From Glaciecola sp028401415 (GTDB lineage: Bacteria; Pseudomonadota; Gammaproteobacteria; Enterobacterales; Alteromonadaceae): DNA of 64,000 nucleotides. The translations under genes were made by a program, and so were the position numbers. The notes below the pieces were generated by a model. That model searched no databases. It was not told the origin of the DNA and worked only from the letters and a program-made list of their open reading frames with translations. The stretch is from positions 1,364,001 through 1,428,000 of the forward strand of contig NZ_CP171821.2 of assembly GCF_028401415.2 (NCBI RefSeq), read 5' to 3'. Below, in pieces: positions 51,407 to 61,078 of the stretch. Numbering within the stretch: position 1 is the stretch's first letter; every line of letters starts with the position of its first letter.

Positions 51407-54400
51407 CTAATGGATTCGGCGTCTCCAAACTAGCATTAGCAGGGCGCCAAGGGTATAAATAGTGATGCTACCACCAGAGGAAGTCTGCTGTTGCTCACTC
51501 GGCATCACTCTCACCCTTGCGAGCACCGGCAAACTTACTTCGATACCATCAGACGTAGTAATCGAGAAAACTAATTCTGTGCTTTGACTAACATAGGGGG
51601 TCACTACCTCCAACTGAAAAGTATCCCACCCTATGTTTTCCTGAAAAGAGCGGATACGCGGCCCGTCAACCTGAGACCAGTCCCATGTCAAGGCATCATC
51701 GTCAACATCGATACCTTTAAGGCCTATGATCACGCTTTCGCCTGATTGCACGGTTTGAGATGCGATGTTTTGCAAAGTTGGTGCATCGTTTATAGGCACA
51801 ACGCTTATATTCACTTTCTGTTCAACGCGAGTATCCCCATTACCTGCGACCGAATAGCTCAGTGAATCTAATCCGAAAAAATCTTGATTTGGTACATATC
51901 GAATCCAACCATCGAAGACTGAAGCAGTGCCATTTGACGGTTGTTTAGATACGCTGAGAGATGAAGCGTCTATGCCAGTACTTGGCAGTTTCACCAAGCG
52001 TTGAGCCGATAGAATAGATTCTTGTGCGGCTAGGTCAGCCTCGATAATAAGGTCAAAATTACCCATATCATTTGAAAGCACATCAAACTCAACTGGCACG
52101 TCCTCCAAAGTACTGACGCTATCTGGTTTCGTCACAACTAAACTCGATGGAAACTCAATTTCATAGTTAAGGTCTAATACTCCTGCTGGACTTACGTCAA
52201 GGGCAAGGGAAAAGGGAATGTCTGAAATTGGCACAGGTAAAGGAGTACCTTCGATGCCGTTAAAATATGTGGTACCAAGAGTTGCATCGCTATTTTCAGC
52301 ACCTATGAGAGCATTTAAAGAGCTTGGGATGTCAACGTATCTAAACCATAGCTCATGACTGTTCTTTTTAATAATTACCTGAAAAGTATAGGTATTCATC
52401 TCTTCTTCAAAGAAGCCGGTAGGCGCAAGCTCATTCCACTCAACTACTAAGTATTGAATGCCGTCTAAGGATATTTCCTGAACGTATATTGAACCTGAGC
52501 CTGAGTCAGAGGGGTCGTTGGGATCTAAGAGATCAAAATCTGACCATAATGGTGCAATGACATTATTAATATTGTCTGCGCTAGGCAGTTTAAGGCCTTG
52601 ATTCGCATCGAATGGCCCAAGGTCTCGTTTGCCGGCAATAATGAATCCATTACTAGAAACAGTGAGCCCTGAATAGCTTTCACCATGATAGACAAATGGG
52701 AAATCAATGGTGGTCGAAAAATTAAAACACCCATTATCACAAGCGATCGGCAGTGCACCTCGTTCTGCTAGTGAACCGATGTCCAGACTCGGTGATTCAA
52801 ACAATGTCATTTCACCCTCGAGTAAGTTACCTGACCACCTTAGATTCCCTTCTTCACTAATTCCTACTCGCGTCGTTTTGCCGTTGGTCACAACAGCTTC
52901 AACGCTGCCCTCAATAAAGCTTGCATTGCCTGACAAGCCTATTCTTAACGAGGGACTTCGCGTAAAGTCGATATTGGAAACGCGCGTGGTTGCCTTAAGC
53001 TTTTCTGTATCAATATGCGTTACACTGGAACTCAAAGCTCGCGTATCGCTGTTGTCGTTAGCATATATTGCGATAGGAATGGTGTTTGTATGATCTCCAT
53101 CCGTACTAATCCTAATGTCTCCGTACACCCAAGTACCAGGAGGAACGTTTGAGGTGTTGACTGTCATCGAAAAGCTTTGTGAATCACCAATTGTTCCACG
53201 TTCAGTCAACTGAGCTGAAGCAATATCAATTGAATATTCAGCATTTACGTCAGAGAAAACTGCGTCAACGTAGACATTAACGGGCGCTGCACTAACGTTT
53301 GTAATCCGATTATCAAATCGACATTGCCCAACACATGAACCATGAGCATGAGAATTCGATTCAAAAACCACTTTGGTGCCCAGAGCAGCAGGAATGTCGA
53401 GCATTCCTGCGCCAACCTCAAAAGGTGATGTATTTCCTTGTAGCTTTTGAACCGAATCGTTTGCTGTTGACGTTAGCGCAGATTTTATCCACTTTGCAGA
53501 CCAACCATAATTTTGTTGCCGTATAAGAGCTGCGGCCCCAGAAATCATAGGCGTTGACATACTGGTGCCAGTTTTGAGCGCAAACACAGGAGCGGTCTCA
53601 GCTATAGCACTAGCGAAAGGAAATACTACATCGGGTTGTGGGGCTGAGGCCGATAGAATGTCTGTTCCGGGCGCTATAATATCGGGTTTTAATACATTGG
53701 GATTACTGTTGGGGCCAGTAGAGCTTCCTGGATACAAAATGTTATTGAGTTCTTTATTGACAAGGGGGACTCGAACACCGCTAATTGTGATCTGTCGCTC
53801 TCCATCTGACACCATTTCTTTTAACTTTTGCGCATCGTTGAAGAAAAGTCCAAACAAAGGTATATCGAATTCATTTTCAAATTGATTGAAAGGGCGAACC
53901 AAATCAAAATCGGATAGCGTGTCCTGATATAATAATAAGGCTTCTGCCCCTGCATTCATCGTATTCGCTACTATTGTTTCCAATAAACACTGATTTGAGT
54001 AACGAATTAACGGCGCTTTACCAACCAGACTCATATTGGGTAAAGAGGCGCAAACATCTATTGCCTCGTCACTCAGGGAATCTAGCGAAATAAGGTCCAA
54101 AGATTTATCTTCGAATGAAAGGATATTTTGGCCGGTTGTTGCCGCAAACCTCTCTTCACCAATGGTAATCTGATGTGCAAACACCCGCCCATGCATACTG
54201 TTGGCAACCGTAATCCCCGATTCAATGCACCCTGGGCAGTTTATTGCGGCTGTAACGGCTCCGGTATTGCCAGCGGAACTCACCATGACCACGCCTAATT
54301 CCTCTGCACGTCGAAATACATCACTAAATACACTATCTTCTGGTGAGCCATCCTGAATCGCGCCCCACGAGTTGTTAATTATGTCGGCACCATCGTTTAC

Positions 54401-55258
54401 CGCATTCTCAAGTGCCTCCAATAACATTGAATCTGAACCAATGAGCAACCCTCCACTGTTAAAAAGCGCTTTATAAACCATCAGCTGAGCGCCAGGTGCT
54501 ACTCCTGCAATATCGACCTCAACGCTGTCAAATTCGACTCGAACTGGGTTTCCTGCTGCAATTCCAGCAACATGGCTACCATGTCCGTTAGTATCTAGCG
54601 GCGTTAAATCCTCTTCTGAATAAAAAATATCGTCGGTTGGCATAGAATAACGGGCAATAATAATTTTGTTATTACAAAAGTTCGCGTCTCCATCAGGCGA
54701 ACGACAGTAGTCAGGATTTTGCGAAAGCCATTCGTTCGAACTTAGATCTGGCGCTTCAAATCCATCATCAGAAAACATAGGGTTTTCTGGACGGATGCCA
54801 GAGTCAATAATTGCAATCTTTACTCCTCTCCCAGCTTCGCTCACGCCACCTAGTAATTGCCATGCTTCTGCCGTTTTTGTGACAGTATGGCTTTGGTCAA
54901 GATGTGAATAGCGCAGCCGAACGGGATAGACCCGCTCCACTTGAGACAAAGACTTTATTAGATCTAGCCCACTTTCATCAGCTGTCACATCAATTGCGTT
55001 AATTAAGGTCTTGAATTGCCGATGCACCTCAATTGAGCTATTGCGACCTTTCAAGGTTTCAATCATTCTATTTTGTTCCTCGGCCAAACTGATGCTCGAG
55101 TGCTTGAGCACAGAGCTCTCGCTTGCAGAGGGGCTCGACTTCAGAACGACAATGTATCGATTATCAATTACTTTAGCGCTTGCACAGTAAGACAATGTAA
55201 GCGCCAATGCACAAGCCCACAATAATTTGACACGTTTTAGTTTGACAAGCACAGTCAT
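51407..55258 (-). CDS. secreted subtilisin-like protease (S8) with GlyGly-CTERM-like tail
   Basis: A 1283-residue exported protease. A signal peptide (LLWACALALTLSYCASA) is followed by an I9-type propeptide (about 32-115), the S8 catalytic domain with Asp in VKIAIIDSGI, His in NGHGSHVAGIAAG, the oxyanion Asn in INNSWGA and Ser in GTSMSTPMISGAAAL, and a PA domain inserted before the Ser. Repeats of the cadherin-like type (SVLSND, VVPINDAP) follow. The end, SSGGSITIYTLGALLMLVWRRRIH, fits a GlyGly-CTERM sorting signal processed by rhombosortase. It supplies peptides, probably for the neighbouring receptor. Confidence 0.93.
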   Translation of the reverse strand: MTVLVKLKRVKLLWACALALTLSYCASAKVIDNRYIVVLKSSPSASESSVLKHSSISLAEEQNRMIETLKGRNSSIEVHRQFKTLINAIDVTADESGLDLIKSLSQVERVYPVRLRYSHLDQSHTVTKTAEAWQLLGGVSEAGRGVKIAIIDSGIRPENPMFSDDGFEAPDLSSNEWLSQNPDYCRSPDGDANFCNNKIIIARYSMPTDDIFYSEEDLTPLDTNGHGSHVAGIAAGNPVRVEFDSVEVDIAGVAPGAQLMVYKALFNSGGLLIGSDSMLLEALENAVNDGADIINNSWGAIQDGSPEDSVFSDVFRRAEELGVVMVSSAGNTGAVTAAINCPGCIESGITVANSMHGRVFAHQITIGEERFAATTGQNILSFEDKSLDLISLDSLSDEAIDVCASLPNMSLVGKAPLIRYSNQCLLETIVANTMNAGAEALLLYQDTLSDFDLVRPFNQFENEFDIPLFGLFFNDAQKLKEMVSDGERQITISGVRVPLVNKELNNILYPGSSTGPNSNPNVLKPDIIAPGTDILSASAPQPDVVFPFASAIAETAPVFALKTGTSMSTPMISGAAALIRQQNYGWSAKWIKSALTSTANDSVQKLQGNTSPFEVGAGMLDIPAALGTKVVFESNSHAHGSCVGQCRFDNRITNVSAAPVNVYVDAVFSDVNAEYSIDIASAQLTERGTIGDSQSFSMTVNTSNVPPGTWVYGDIRISTDGDHTNTIPIAIYANDNSDTRALSSSVTHIDTEKLKATTRVSNIDFTRSPSLRIGLSGNASFIEGSVEAVVTNGKTTRVGISEEGNLRWSGNLLEGEMTLFESPSLDIGSLAERGALPIACDNGCFNFSTTIDFPFVYHGESYSGLTVSSNGFIIAGKRDLGPFDANQGLKLPSADNINNVIAPLWSDFDLLDPNDPSDSGSGSIYVQEISLDGIQYLVVEWNELAPTGFFEEEMNTYTFQVIIKKNSHELWFRYVDIPSSLNALIGAENSDATLGTTYFNGIEGTPLPVPISDIPFSLALDVSPAGVLDLNYEIEFPSSLVVTKPDSVSTLEDVPVEFDVLSNDMGNFDLIIEADLAAQESILSAQRLVKLPSTGIDASSLSVSKQPSNGTASVFDGWIRYVPNQDFFGLDSLSYSVAGNGDTRVEQKVNISVVPINDAPTLQNIASQTVQSGESVIIGLKGIDVDDDALTWDWSQVDGPRIRSFQENIGWDTFQLEVVTPYVSQSTELVFSITTSDGIEVSLPVLARVRVMPSEQQQTSSGGSITIYTLGALLMLVWRRRIH

Positions 55259-55359
55259 TCCTCATTTATGCAATAGTGTTTATGGTAAATTCAGCGAAAG
55301 TATCAATGTTCAGCTTAGAGATAAGTCAGCAACTAATCTGTTACCTTTTCTATAAGAAA

Positions 55360-55374
55360 CGTAAGAAAATGTAA
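55360..55374 (-). promoter_or_regulatory. RstA-box-like direct repeat upstream of the subtilase
   Basis: The minus strand reads TTACATTTTCTTACG, two TTAC boxes with 10-bp spacing, in the 146-bp gap between the receptor stop and the subtilase start. It is a weaker version of the sites at 41527 and 61006. Confidence 0.35.
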
Positions 55375-55404
55375 TCTCACCTGAACAATCAAGCAGGAAT
55401 TTCT

Positions 55405-57465
55405 TTAAAAATTAAGAGTGATCCCAATTGATGGAAATATACCAATACCATCCTCAGATTCGATTGGTGTGTTGCTTAAGCTCTCAGTGCCATCGGGCGC
55501 ATAAAAATAGCCAATAACGTTCTCGTTATTGGTCGCGTTTATAAGTGCCATTGTGAAGATAGCTTCGTTTGAGAAAGCGGTGAATGTATACGCAGCCTCT
55601 ACGTCTAAACGAAAATAATTGGGAAGGTTTCTGCTGTTTAATGGTCCATAGATGGGTAAAAAGCTATTTTCATGATTTGGATTCTCTCGTAGGCCCAAAA
55701 TTGGTGTATATCTAGCGCCATCTCTAGCGCTTAAGCGAAGACCAAAATCCCAGCTGTCTGTGTATTGATACTGTAAAACCATATTAACAATCCAAGGCGT
55801 GTCCAATACATAATCGCTTGTTTCCTGAGTAAGTTCGTCAGTTCGATCACTTTTAGAGTAGCCGAGTGAAAACCAGCCATACCAGTTGTTAGTTAAATGT
55901 TTGTTAACAAGTAATTCTGCACCGTAAGCCGCACCTGAAATATCATTTGTAAAATTTGCGTTTACTGTGGAAAGACTTTCGTCGTTATTGGCACGTCCAA
56001 GCTCGCTTAAATCTTTTGAGTAGAGCTCTAATGTAACATCCCAATCCTCTTTCCAGTCATAGGAGAATCCACCCACTATATGGCTCGCCAAATAAGGATT
56101 TAGGTGTCTATTTCCAATTTCAGGAATGACTTGCTCAATATTTGGAAACTGTGAATATTGACCAAATCTAGAAAACGCGCTTAGACGTTCAGATATATCC
56201 CATGTTAACGCCAAACGAGGATGAAAATAGGTTTCTTCGGTAAAGTTGTCGTGCTCAATACGCGCGCCAAACTCTACATCAAGAAAATCAGTCAAGACAA
56301 AGCGATCTATTGCGTAAAAACCAATCGTTGTAAAAGTAAGACTGTCGCTCGCTTGGACGCGCTCACCCCGATTACCTAAGCAATCGGCTGTTGTATCAGT
56401 ACAATTGTAATTAAAAAAATCGAATGCATAGTCAATGTCATTGTGAAGCACATCGAGACCAAACGAAATTCGATTTTTAGAAGAGCGTTGCCAGTCCAAT
56501 AGTATCCGAAGGTTAGTTTCTTCATCGTGTAATGACACGAACTGGTTATCTCCAAAGGTGTCCTCATTGTCTGTTGACGTGTGACTTAATATACTTCTCA
56601 AATAGATATCGTCACCAAAGTATTCATGCTCGATACCTTGGGTTGCAAACGAGCTTGAAACCGCAGCATCTCCTATATTATCAGGGTTTATACGCCCCTC
56701 TTCTGATGCTGAGGAAATATTCGCTGCTCCACGATCGCTCGCTCCATGAGCTGCAAATGTTAACTGATGGCGTGTATTAATATTCCACTGATATTTACTT
56801 TGATAGTCATCGCTTTGCGGTGCCCGCAAGATGGTAATGCCATCATCCTCATCACCCTCAGGTAGAAAAAATTGAACGAGAGAATGCCGATAACTGGCAT
56901 AAAACTGTTGGTCTTCATTGACGCTTCCCTCAACAAGAAGCCCGGTTTTCAAAAAACTTAAATCAAATCGCGTTCGAATTGACTGAGACTTTGGGTCTCG
57001 AAGATACACATCAAATACACCGCCGGTGCCCCCTCCATACGAGGCATCGAACCCAGCCGCATTAAATCGAAAATCTTGCAGCAAATGCTCATTAAAAATG
57101 CTATCGCCAAACAAATGAAATATGTAGTCTACAGGTATACCGTCTATAAAAAATACGTTATCGTCTGGCGAAGAGCCTCTCACCGCTGGTTCGCCTCCAA
57201 AATCACCGCCAGCAAAAATCACACCTGGCAGTGAAAATACAGCGGCAAGCGGATCTCCGTCAATTCCTGCTATCTTAAGAAGCTTTTTAGTATGCTCTGT
57301 CGGCTCAGATCTAACGTTTGACCGTTTCATTTCTATCGAAATAACTTCTATCTCACCAGCTCCATTGGGCATGCCTTCGCTTTTGCCATGCGCATTGATA
57401 GAGACCGCCATAACACCAAAAATAAGCCCGCCTAAACATAAATAATTGCTTTGGTCGATTATCAT
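55405..57465 (-). CDS. TonB-dependent outer-membrane receptor (small)
   Basis: A 686-residue receptor with a signal-like N-terminus (LCLGGLIFGVMAVSINAHG). The plug domain has DPLAAVFSLPGVIFAGGDFG, VRGSSPDDNVFFIDGIPVD and FNAAGFDASYGGGTGGVFDV. The barrel ends in SIGITLNF with a terminal Phe. The SSPDDNVFFIDGIPV type of plug lies in the group of receptors that often accompany secreted peptidases. It is the first gene of the protease/lipoprotein block, divergent from mipA. Confidence 0.93.
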   Translation of the reverse strand: MIIDQSNYLCLGGLIFGVMAVSINAHGKSEGMPNGAGEIEVISIEMKRSNVRSEPTEHTKKLLKIAGIDGDPLAAVFSLPGVIFAGGDFGGEPAVRGSSPDDNVFFIDGIPVDYIFHLFGDSIFNEHLLQDFRFNAAGFDASYGGGTGGVFDVYLRDPKSQSIRTRFDLSFLKTGLLVEGSVNEDQQFYASYRHSLVQFFLPEGDEDDGITILRAPQSDDYQSKYQWNINTRHQLTFAAHGASDRGAANISSASEEGRINPDNIGDAAVSSSFATQGIEHEYFGDDIYLRSILSHTSTDNEDTFGDNQFVSLHDEETNLRILLDWQRSSKNRISFGLDVLHNDIDYAFDFFNYNCTDTTADCLGNRGERVQASDSLTFTTIGFYAIDRFVLTDFLDVEFGARIEHDNFTEETYFHPRLALTWDISERLSAFSRFGQYSQFPNIEQVIPEIGNRHLNPYLASHIVGGFSYDWKEDWDVTLELYSKDLSELGRANNDESLSTVNANFTNDISGAAYGAELLVNKHLTNNWYGWFSLGYSKSDRTDELTQETSDYVLDTPWIVNMVLQYQYTDSWDFGLRLSARDGARYTPILGLRENPNHENSFLPIYGPLNSRNLPNYFRLDVEAAYTFTAFSNEAIFTMALINATNNENVIGYFYAPDGTESLSNTPIESEDGIGIFPSIGITLNF

Positions 57466-57645
57466 AAGTCTGTCCTTACTAATATTGTGAGGCGCAGAAT
57501 ATGGGCATTTTGGCGTAAAGACTGTCCGTAAAGTGTCTAAAAAATGATAGAGGTCTTACAGTTTTTATACACTTATATCATCAGGGCTGTGTAAAATAGA
57601 GAACACTTTAATACCGATTCATTAACGACCGGATCCCCATAGTAC
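57466..57645. promoter_or_regulatory. divergent intergenic region between TonB receptor and mipA operon
   Basis: 180 bp containing the promoters of both blocks. TTACA and ATACA boxes spaced 11 bp apart occur at 57556-57571, a TGTAA at 57590, and two CGTAAAG boxes 13 bp apart near 57514 and 57527. These could be binding sites for the two-component regulator downstream, but the spacing varies. Confidence 0.35.
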
Positions 57646-58491
57646 ATGGCAATTACTAGCCGCATTGGCCACTCTTTATGTGTATTAGCAGTCTTACTAC
57701 TGAGCACTTGCGGTTCGTATGCAAACGAATCGGAATTAGAAATTGATTGGACTCTTTACTTCAACCTAAACTTTACCCTGCTTGATGGACAATATGTTGG
57801 ACCACAACAAAGCCAACCAGAGGATTTTGTTGGACTTGGCATTGGTTTAGATTTTTACGTCGGGAACTTCTTTATAGAAAGTGACAATCAATTTCGTAGG
57901 AGCGCTACCGCTGGCACGCTTGGTTACAGAGCCTACAGTAGCGAGTCTTTTCAGTTTGATGTGTTGTTGGGACAAACCTATATCTATGGCCTGTCCGAAA
58001 ATATCGGAAACGTATATAGAGAACCGCCAAGCAATGAACTTGACGGTATAGAAACCCGGAAGGATGATTTTAGTCAAGGATTCCGTTTTGCTTTCTTCAA
58101 TGATAATAGCGCTTGGTGGGTCGATATTGCCAGTGGAGTAGCGTTGAATACCCATGAAGGTTCACTAATCGATGCTTATTATTCCAAGAGGTACCAAGTA
58201 CGCAATTGGGACTTACAGCTTGGAGCAGGGTTAACTCTTTTTTCAAGTAACGTCATCAATTACTACGCTGGGGTTTCTGAAGAGGAGCAAACCGCCTCGC
58301 GTGTTCAATACGAGGCTGACAGTGGCTACCGCGTTATGCTTGAAGCGGCTGCACAGTATCCTATAAGTGAGGATTTCCTGTTTAGAGTCAACTTAACGCG
58401 CAGCCAGTTTTCATCGGCGTTTCACCGAAGCCCTCTTTATGAAAGTGCCTCAAGGACATCGCTCGATGTTAGTGTGGTTTATGTTTGGTAA
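57646..58491 (+). CDS. mipA: MipA/OmpV-family outer-membrane protein
   Basis: A 281-residue outer-membrane beta-barrel. A signal sequence (LCVLAVLLLSTCGSYA) precedes alternating strands, with the MipA features EDFVGLGIGLDFYVGNFFIE and a barrel end in SLDVSVVYVW. OmpV-like proteins bind the murein hydrolase MltA in E. coli, or act as porin-like proteins. It is the first gene of a mipA-DUF3019-rstA-rstB order known from Shewanella and Alteromonas-type genomes. The ribosome site before ATG 57646 is weak. Confidence 0.85.
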   Translation: MAITSRIGHSLCVLAVLLLSTCGSYANESELEIDWTLYFNLNFTLLDGQYVGPQQSQPEDFVGLGIGLDFYVGNFFIESDNQFRRSATAGTLGYRAYSSESFQFDVLLGQTYIYGLSENIGNVYREPPSNELDGIETRKDDFSQGFRFAFFNDNSAWWVDIASGVALNTHEGSLIDAYYSKRYQVRNWDLQLGAGLTLFSSNVINYYAGVSEEEQTASRVQYEADSGYRVMLEAAAQYPISEDFLFRVNLTRSQFSSAFHRSPLYESASRTSLDVSVVYVW

Positions 58492-58888
58492 AAGGAATAT
58501 TTTCGCGCTGCTGATACCGTTAATTTGTGCGGTAGTTTTTGACGCAAACGCAGCCAACAGAGCCGATAAGCCATTCACGTACCTGGCGGTTACCCCGCTT
58601 AAATGTGTAACCCTGTCTAAAGGCAGAGACTGCTATGCAGATGTGAATATCTCGTGGAGTACACCTACACCCAAAAACGTGTGTTTGTTTGTTGACTACA
58701 TAGACGATCCCATTCGGTGCTGGAAATCCCAGAGCAAGGCAGAGCTAAAATTTGAGTTTATTCACCCACAATCGGCTTATTTTTATTTGAGAGATAGCGA
58801 TTCAAATATAAGGCTTACTGAAAAACAATTAAGTGTGAATTGGGTTCACGAGAGAGAACGTCATAAGCGTCGCTGGCGCGTTTTTTAA
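58481..58888 (+). CDS. DUF3019-family secreted protein
   Basis: A 135-residue exported protein starting at ATG 58481, inside the last codons of mipA (11-bp overlap), so translation is probably coupled. A signal sequence (IFALLIPLICAVVFDANA) is followed by the DUF3019 body with PLKCVTLSKGRDCYADVNISW, C-x-F motifs and two conserved Cys pairs. A frame is open 14 codons upstream but lacks a signal sequence. Function unknown; the genomic link to MipA and the two-component pair suggests a sensing partner. Confidence 0.8.
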   Translation: MFGKRNIFALLIPLICAVVFDANAANRADKPFTYLAVTPLKCVTLSKGRDCYADVNISWSTPTPKNVCLFVDYIDDPIRCWKSQSKAELKFEFIHPQSAYFYLRDSDSNIRLTEKQLSVNWVHERERHKRRWRVF

Positions 58889-58911
58889 CACTGTGTAACG
58901 GAGACTTAAGT

Positions 58912-59616
58912 ATGGCTTATTATTCTAATTTACTTTTAGTGGAAGACGATATTGCCCTTGCTTCATGGATTATGGAATTTCTCAGAAATGAAGGTTTCGG
59001 CGTAGTCCATGTTGAACGCGGTGACTTAGTTGTTAATGCAATGCGCAAAGAACACTATAACCTCATATTGCTTGATTTGATGCTGCCCGGACTTAATGGC
59101 ATTGAAGTATGCAAAAGAGTGAGAGAATTTAGCAACATTCCTATCATCATGTTGACAGCAAAAGTAGACGAGCTAGATGAGGTAGTCGGTTTAGAAGTTG
59201 GCGCAAATGATTATGTTACAAAGCCAGTGCGACCACGAGCTTTACTAGCAAGAATTAAAGCCGTTTTACGCGACCGTGAAATGGAAAAAACGATTAGTAA
59301 AGATGTTCTTAACTTCGGAAAACTTACAATCGATAAATCATCAAAACGCGTTACCCTTGACGACACTGAGGTACCGGTATCGACGAGCTTATTCGACTTT
59401 TTATGGTTGTTAGCATCTAATTCTGGGCAGGTTGTAAGTCGTGAGGAAGTGTTTCAGGTTCTTAAGTCTAGAGAGTATGATGGCCAAGACCGACGCTTCG
59501 ACGTAATGGTGTCGTCACTTCGCAAACTATTGAATGATGACAATAAGCATTATGAGCGCATTAAGACAATTTGGGGAAAAGGCTACCTATTCGTATCTGA
59601 CGCCTGGGACAACTAG
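58912..59616 (+). CDS. RstA-like OmpR-family response regulator
   Basis: A 234-residue response regulator. The receiver domain has LLLVEDDIA, the phosphoacceptor Asp in NLILLDLMLPG, MLTAK and YVTKPV. The C-terminal winged helix has FGKLTID, RVTLDDTEVPVST, EYDGQDRRFDVMVSSLRK and RIKTIWGKGYLF, which match E. coli RstA closely. It is the third gene of the mipA operon. The E. coli homologue binds TACATNTNGTTACA; related direct repeats occur upstream of several genes here. Confidence 0.92.
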   Translation: MAYYSNLLLVEDDIALASWIMEFLRNEGFGVVHVERGDLVVNAMRKEHYNLILLDLMLPGLNGIEVCKRVREFSNIPIIMLTAKVDELDEVVGLEVGANDYVTKPVRPRALLARIKAVLRDREMEKTISKDVLNFGKLTIDKSSKRVTLDDTEVPVSTSLFDFLWLLASNSGQVVSREEVFQVLKSREYDGQDRRFDVMVSSLRKLLNDDNKHYERIKTIWGKGYLFVSDAWDN

Positions 59617-59624
59617 GTTCTATT

Positions 59625-60947
59625 ATGTATCGAATGTTGACTTTAAACATCGTCGTAACCGCTATTTTCACGCTTTTTATATTTAGCTCATTGCTCGATG
59701 CGTTTTCAGATGATGTATTAACAGCGCACAGTGCGGAGTCTTCATTTATCAGCTCTCGGCTAGTCTCAGGAATAGCAAATCGCCTATCGAGGACGCCTGT
59801 GGCAGATTTATACAGTGTTGCCCAGTCGATAAATGAAGACTATGGACTATCAGTTAAATTAGAACAAGCCAGTGAATACGCTCTTTCTAAAGACTTGCTT
59901 CTGAAGCTTTCTAGCGCGGAAGGGTTGGCGCTTGAAACGGAAAACGAAACTTTTATATTGAAGTCCATTGCCAACCATCCAAATCTAGTCTTACGAATAC
60001 CCACCGCACGACCTGCAGAAAGTCCTCGCAGAAGAGACTTATTGTTAACCATATCCTTTTATGTTGGCTTGGGGTTAGTGATGATGCTGTGGACTCTACC
60101 ACTTATCAAGAGACTATCTGCACTTACCGACGTTGCTCAAAAGTTTGGCGCGGGCGACCTGTCGTCGCGTATTAAAGTCTCGAAATATTCATACATTAAA
60201 GAGCTTGAAAATAGGTTTAATAAAATGGCTTCGCAGGTTGAACACTTGCTAGAGGAAAACAAGCTCCTTGCGAGTGCTTTATCTCATGATATACGAACAC
60301 CACTTGCATGCTTTAGATTTGGTTTACATGCCAGCCTTGAGGAAGACGATGTCCAGAAGAAGAACAATTATTTACATCGTATGAACAACGACTTGACGAA
60401 TATGGAAAATATGCTTGCGGCATTTTTAGAGTTCGCAAAAATGGAAAGATATAGTTTAGAGCTACAGTTCGAGAATACGAATTTCGCGGATTTCTTATCC
60501 ACAATTGTCAATGATATGACAACCTTAGCCAAAAGGCGCAACAAGCATTTATATCTAGTTCTCGATTCTAAAACTATTAGCGTTAAAATCGATAAAGTGT
60601 GGATGTATCGTGCTATCGCGAATCTAATATCGAATGCCTTAGACTATTCTGAAACAAAAGTCGAAGTGACACTTAGGATACGTTCCCAAGGCAGTATCAG
60701 CTGCATTATCTCGGACGATGGCGCTGGAATTGCCGACGCTGACCGCCATAGAGTATTTGACGCATTCGTGCGACTGGACACAAGTCGCAAACGAAATGGT
60801 TCAAACTATGGCCTTGGACTTGCTATTGTCAAACGCGTTTGTGAGTGGCATGACTTTGACATACAACTTCTCAAGTCAGATGAAAAAGAAGAGTTACCAA
60901 GTGGAGCATCATTCGAGCTCTCTACCGAAATTTTTAGTGAGATGTAA
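59625..60947 (+). CDS. RstB-like sensor histidine kinase
   Basis: A 440-residue kinase with two membrane spans (near 5-25 and 135-160) around a small periplasmic domain of about 105 residues, then a HAMP domain, a HisKA domain with the phosphoacceptor His in ALSHDIRTPLA, and a catalytic ATPase domain with N-box ANLISNALDYS, DDGAGI and GLGLAIVK. It follows the regulator by 8 bp and phosphorylates it. The signal is unknown; a coupled MipA-DUF3019 pair may contribute. Confidence 0.93.
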   Translation: MYRMLTLNIVVTAIFTLFIFSSLLDAFSDDVLTAHSAESSFISSRLVSGIANRLSRTPVADLYSVAQSINEDYGLSVKLEQASEYALSKDLLLKLSSAEGLALETENETFILKSIANHPNLVLRIPTARPAESPRRRDLLLTISFYVGLGLVMMLWTLPLIKRLSALTDVAQKFGAGDLSSRIKVSKYSYIKELENRFNKMASQVEHLLEENKLLASALSHDIRTPLACFRFGLHASLEEDDVQKKNNYLHRMNNDLTNMENMLAAFLEFAKMERYSLELQFENTNFADFLSTIVNDMTTLAKRRNKHLYLVLDSKTISVKIDKVWMYRAIANLISNALDYSETKVEVTLRIRSQGSISCIISDDGAGIADADRHRVFDAFVRLDTSRKRNGSNYGLGLAIVKRVCEWHDFDIQLLKSDEKEELPSGASFELSTEIFSEM

Positions 60948-61005
60948 CTTAAAAAAGCACTCCAAAGCAAGACTTTAACCCAATATTACAAGATCTATCC
61001 ATTAT

Positions 61006-61023
61006 CTTACAAAGACTTACAAT
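61006..61023 (+). promoter_or_regulatory. RstA-box-like direct repeat upstream of the GST gene
   Basis: CTTACAAAGACTTACAAT holds two TTACA boxes 10 bp apart. A further TTACA lies at 60986, 21 bp before the first, so three boxes share one face of the helix. The site ends about 55 bp before the transferase start. Confidence 0.45.
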
Positions 61024-61078
61024 ACCACTATGTGAACACAGTTATACTATTTTCAGATAGACCGTCTGGAGAATACTT

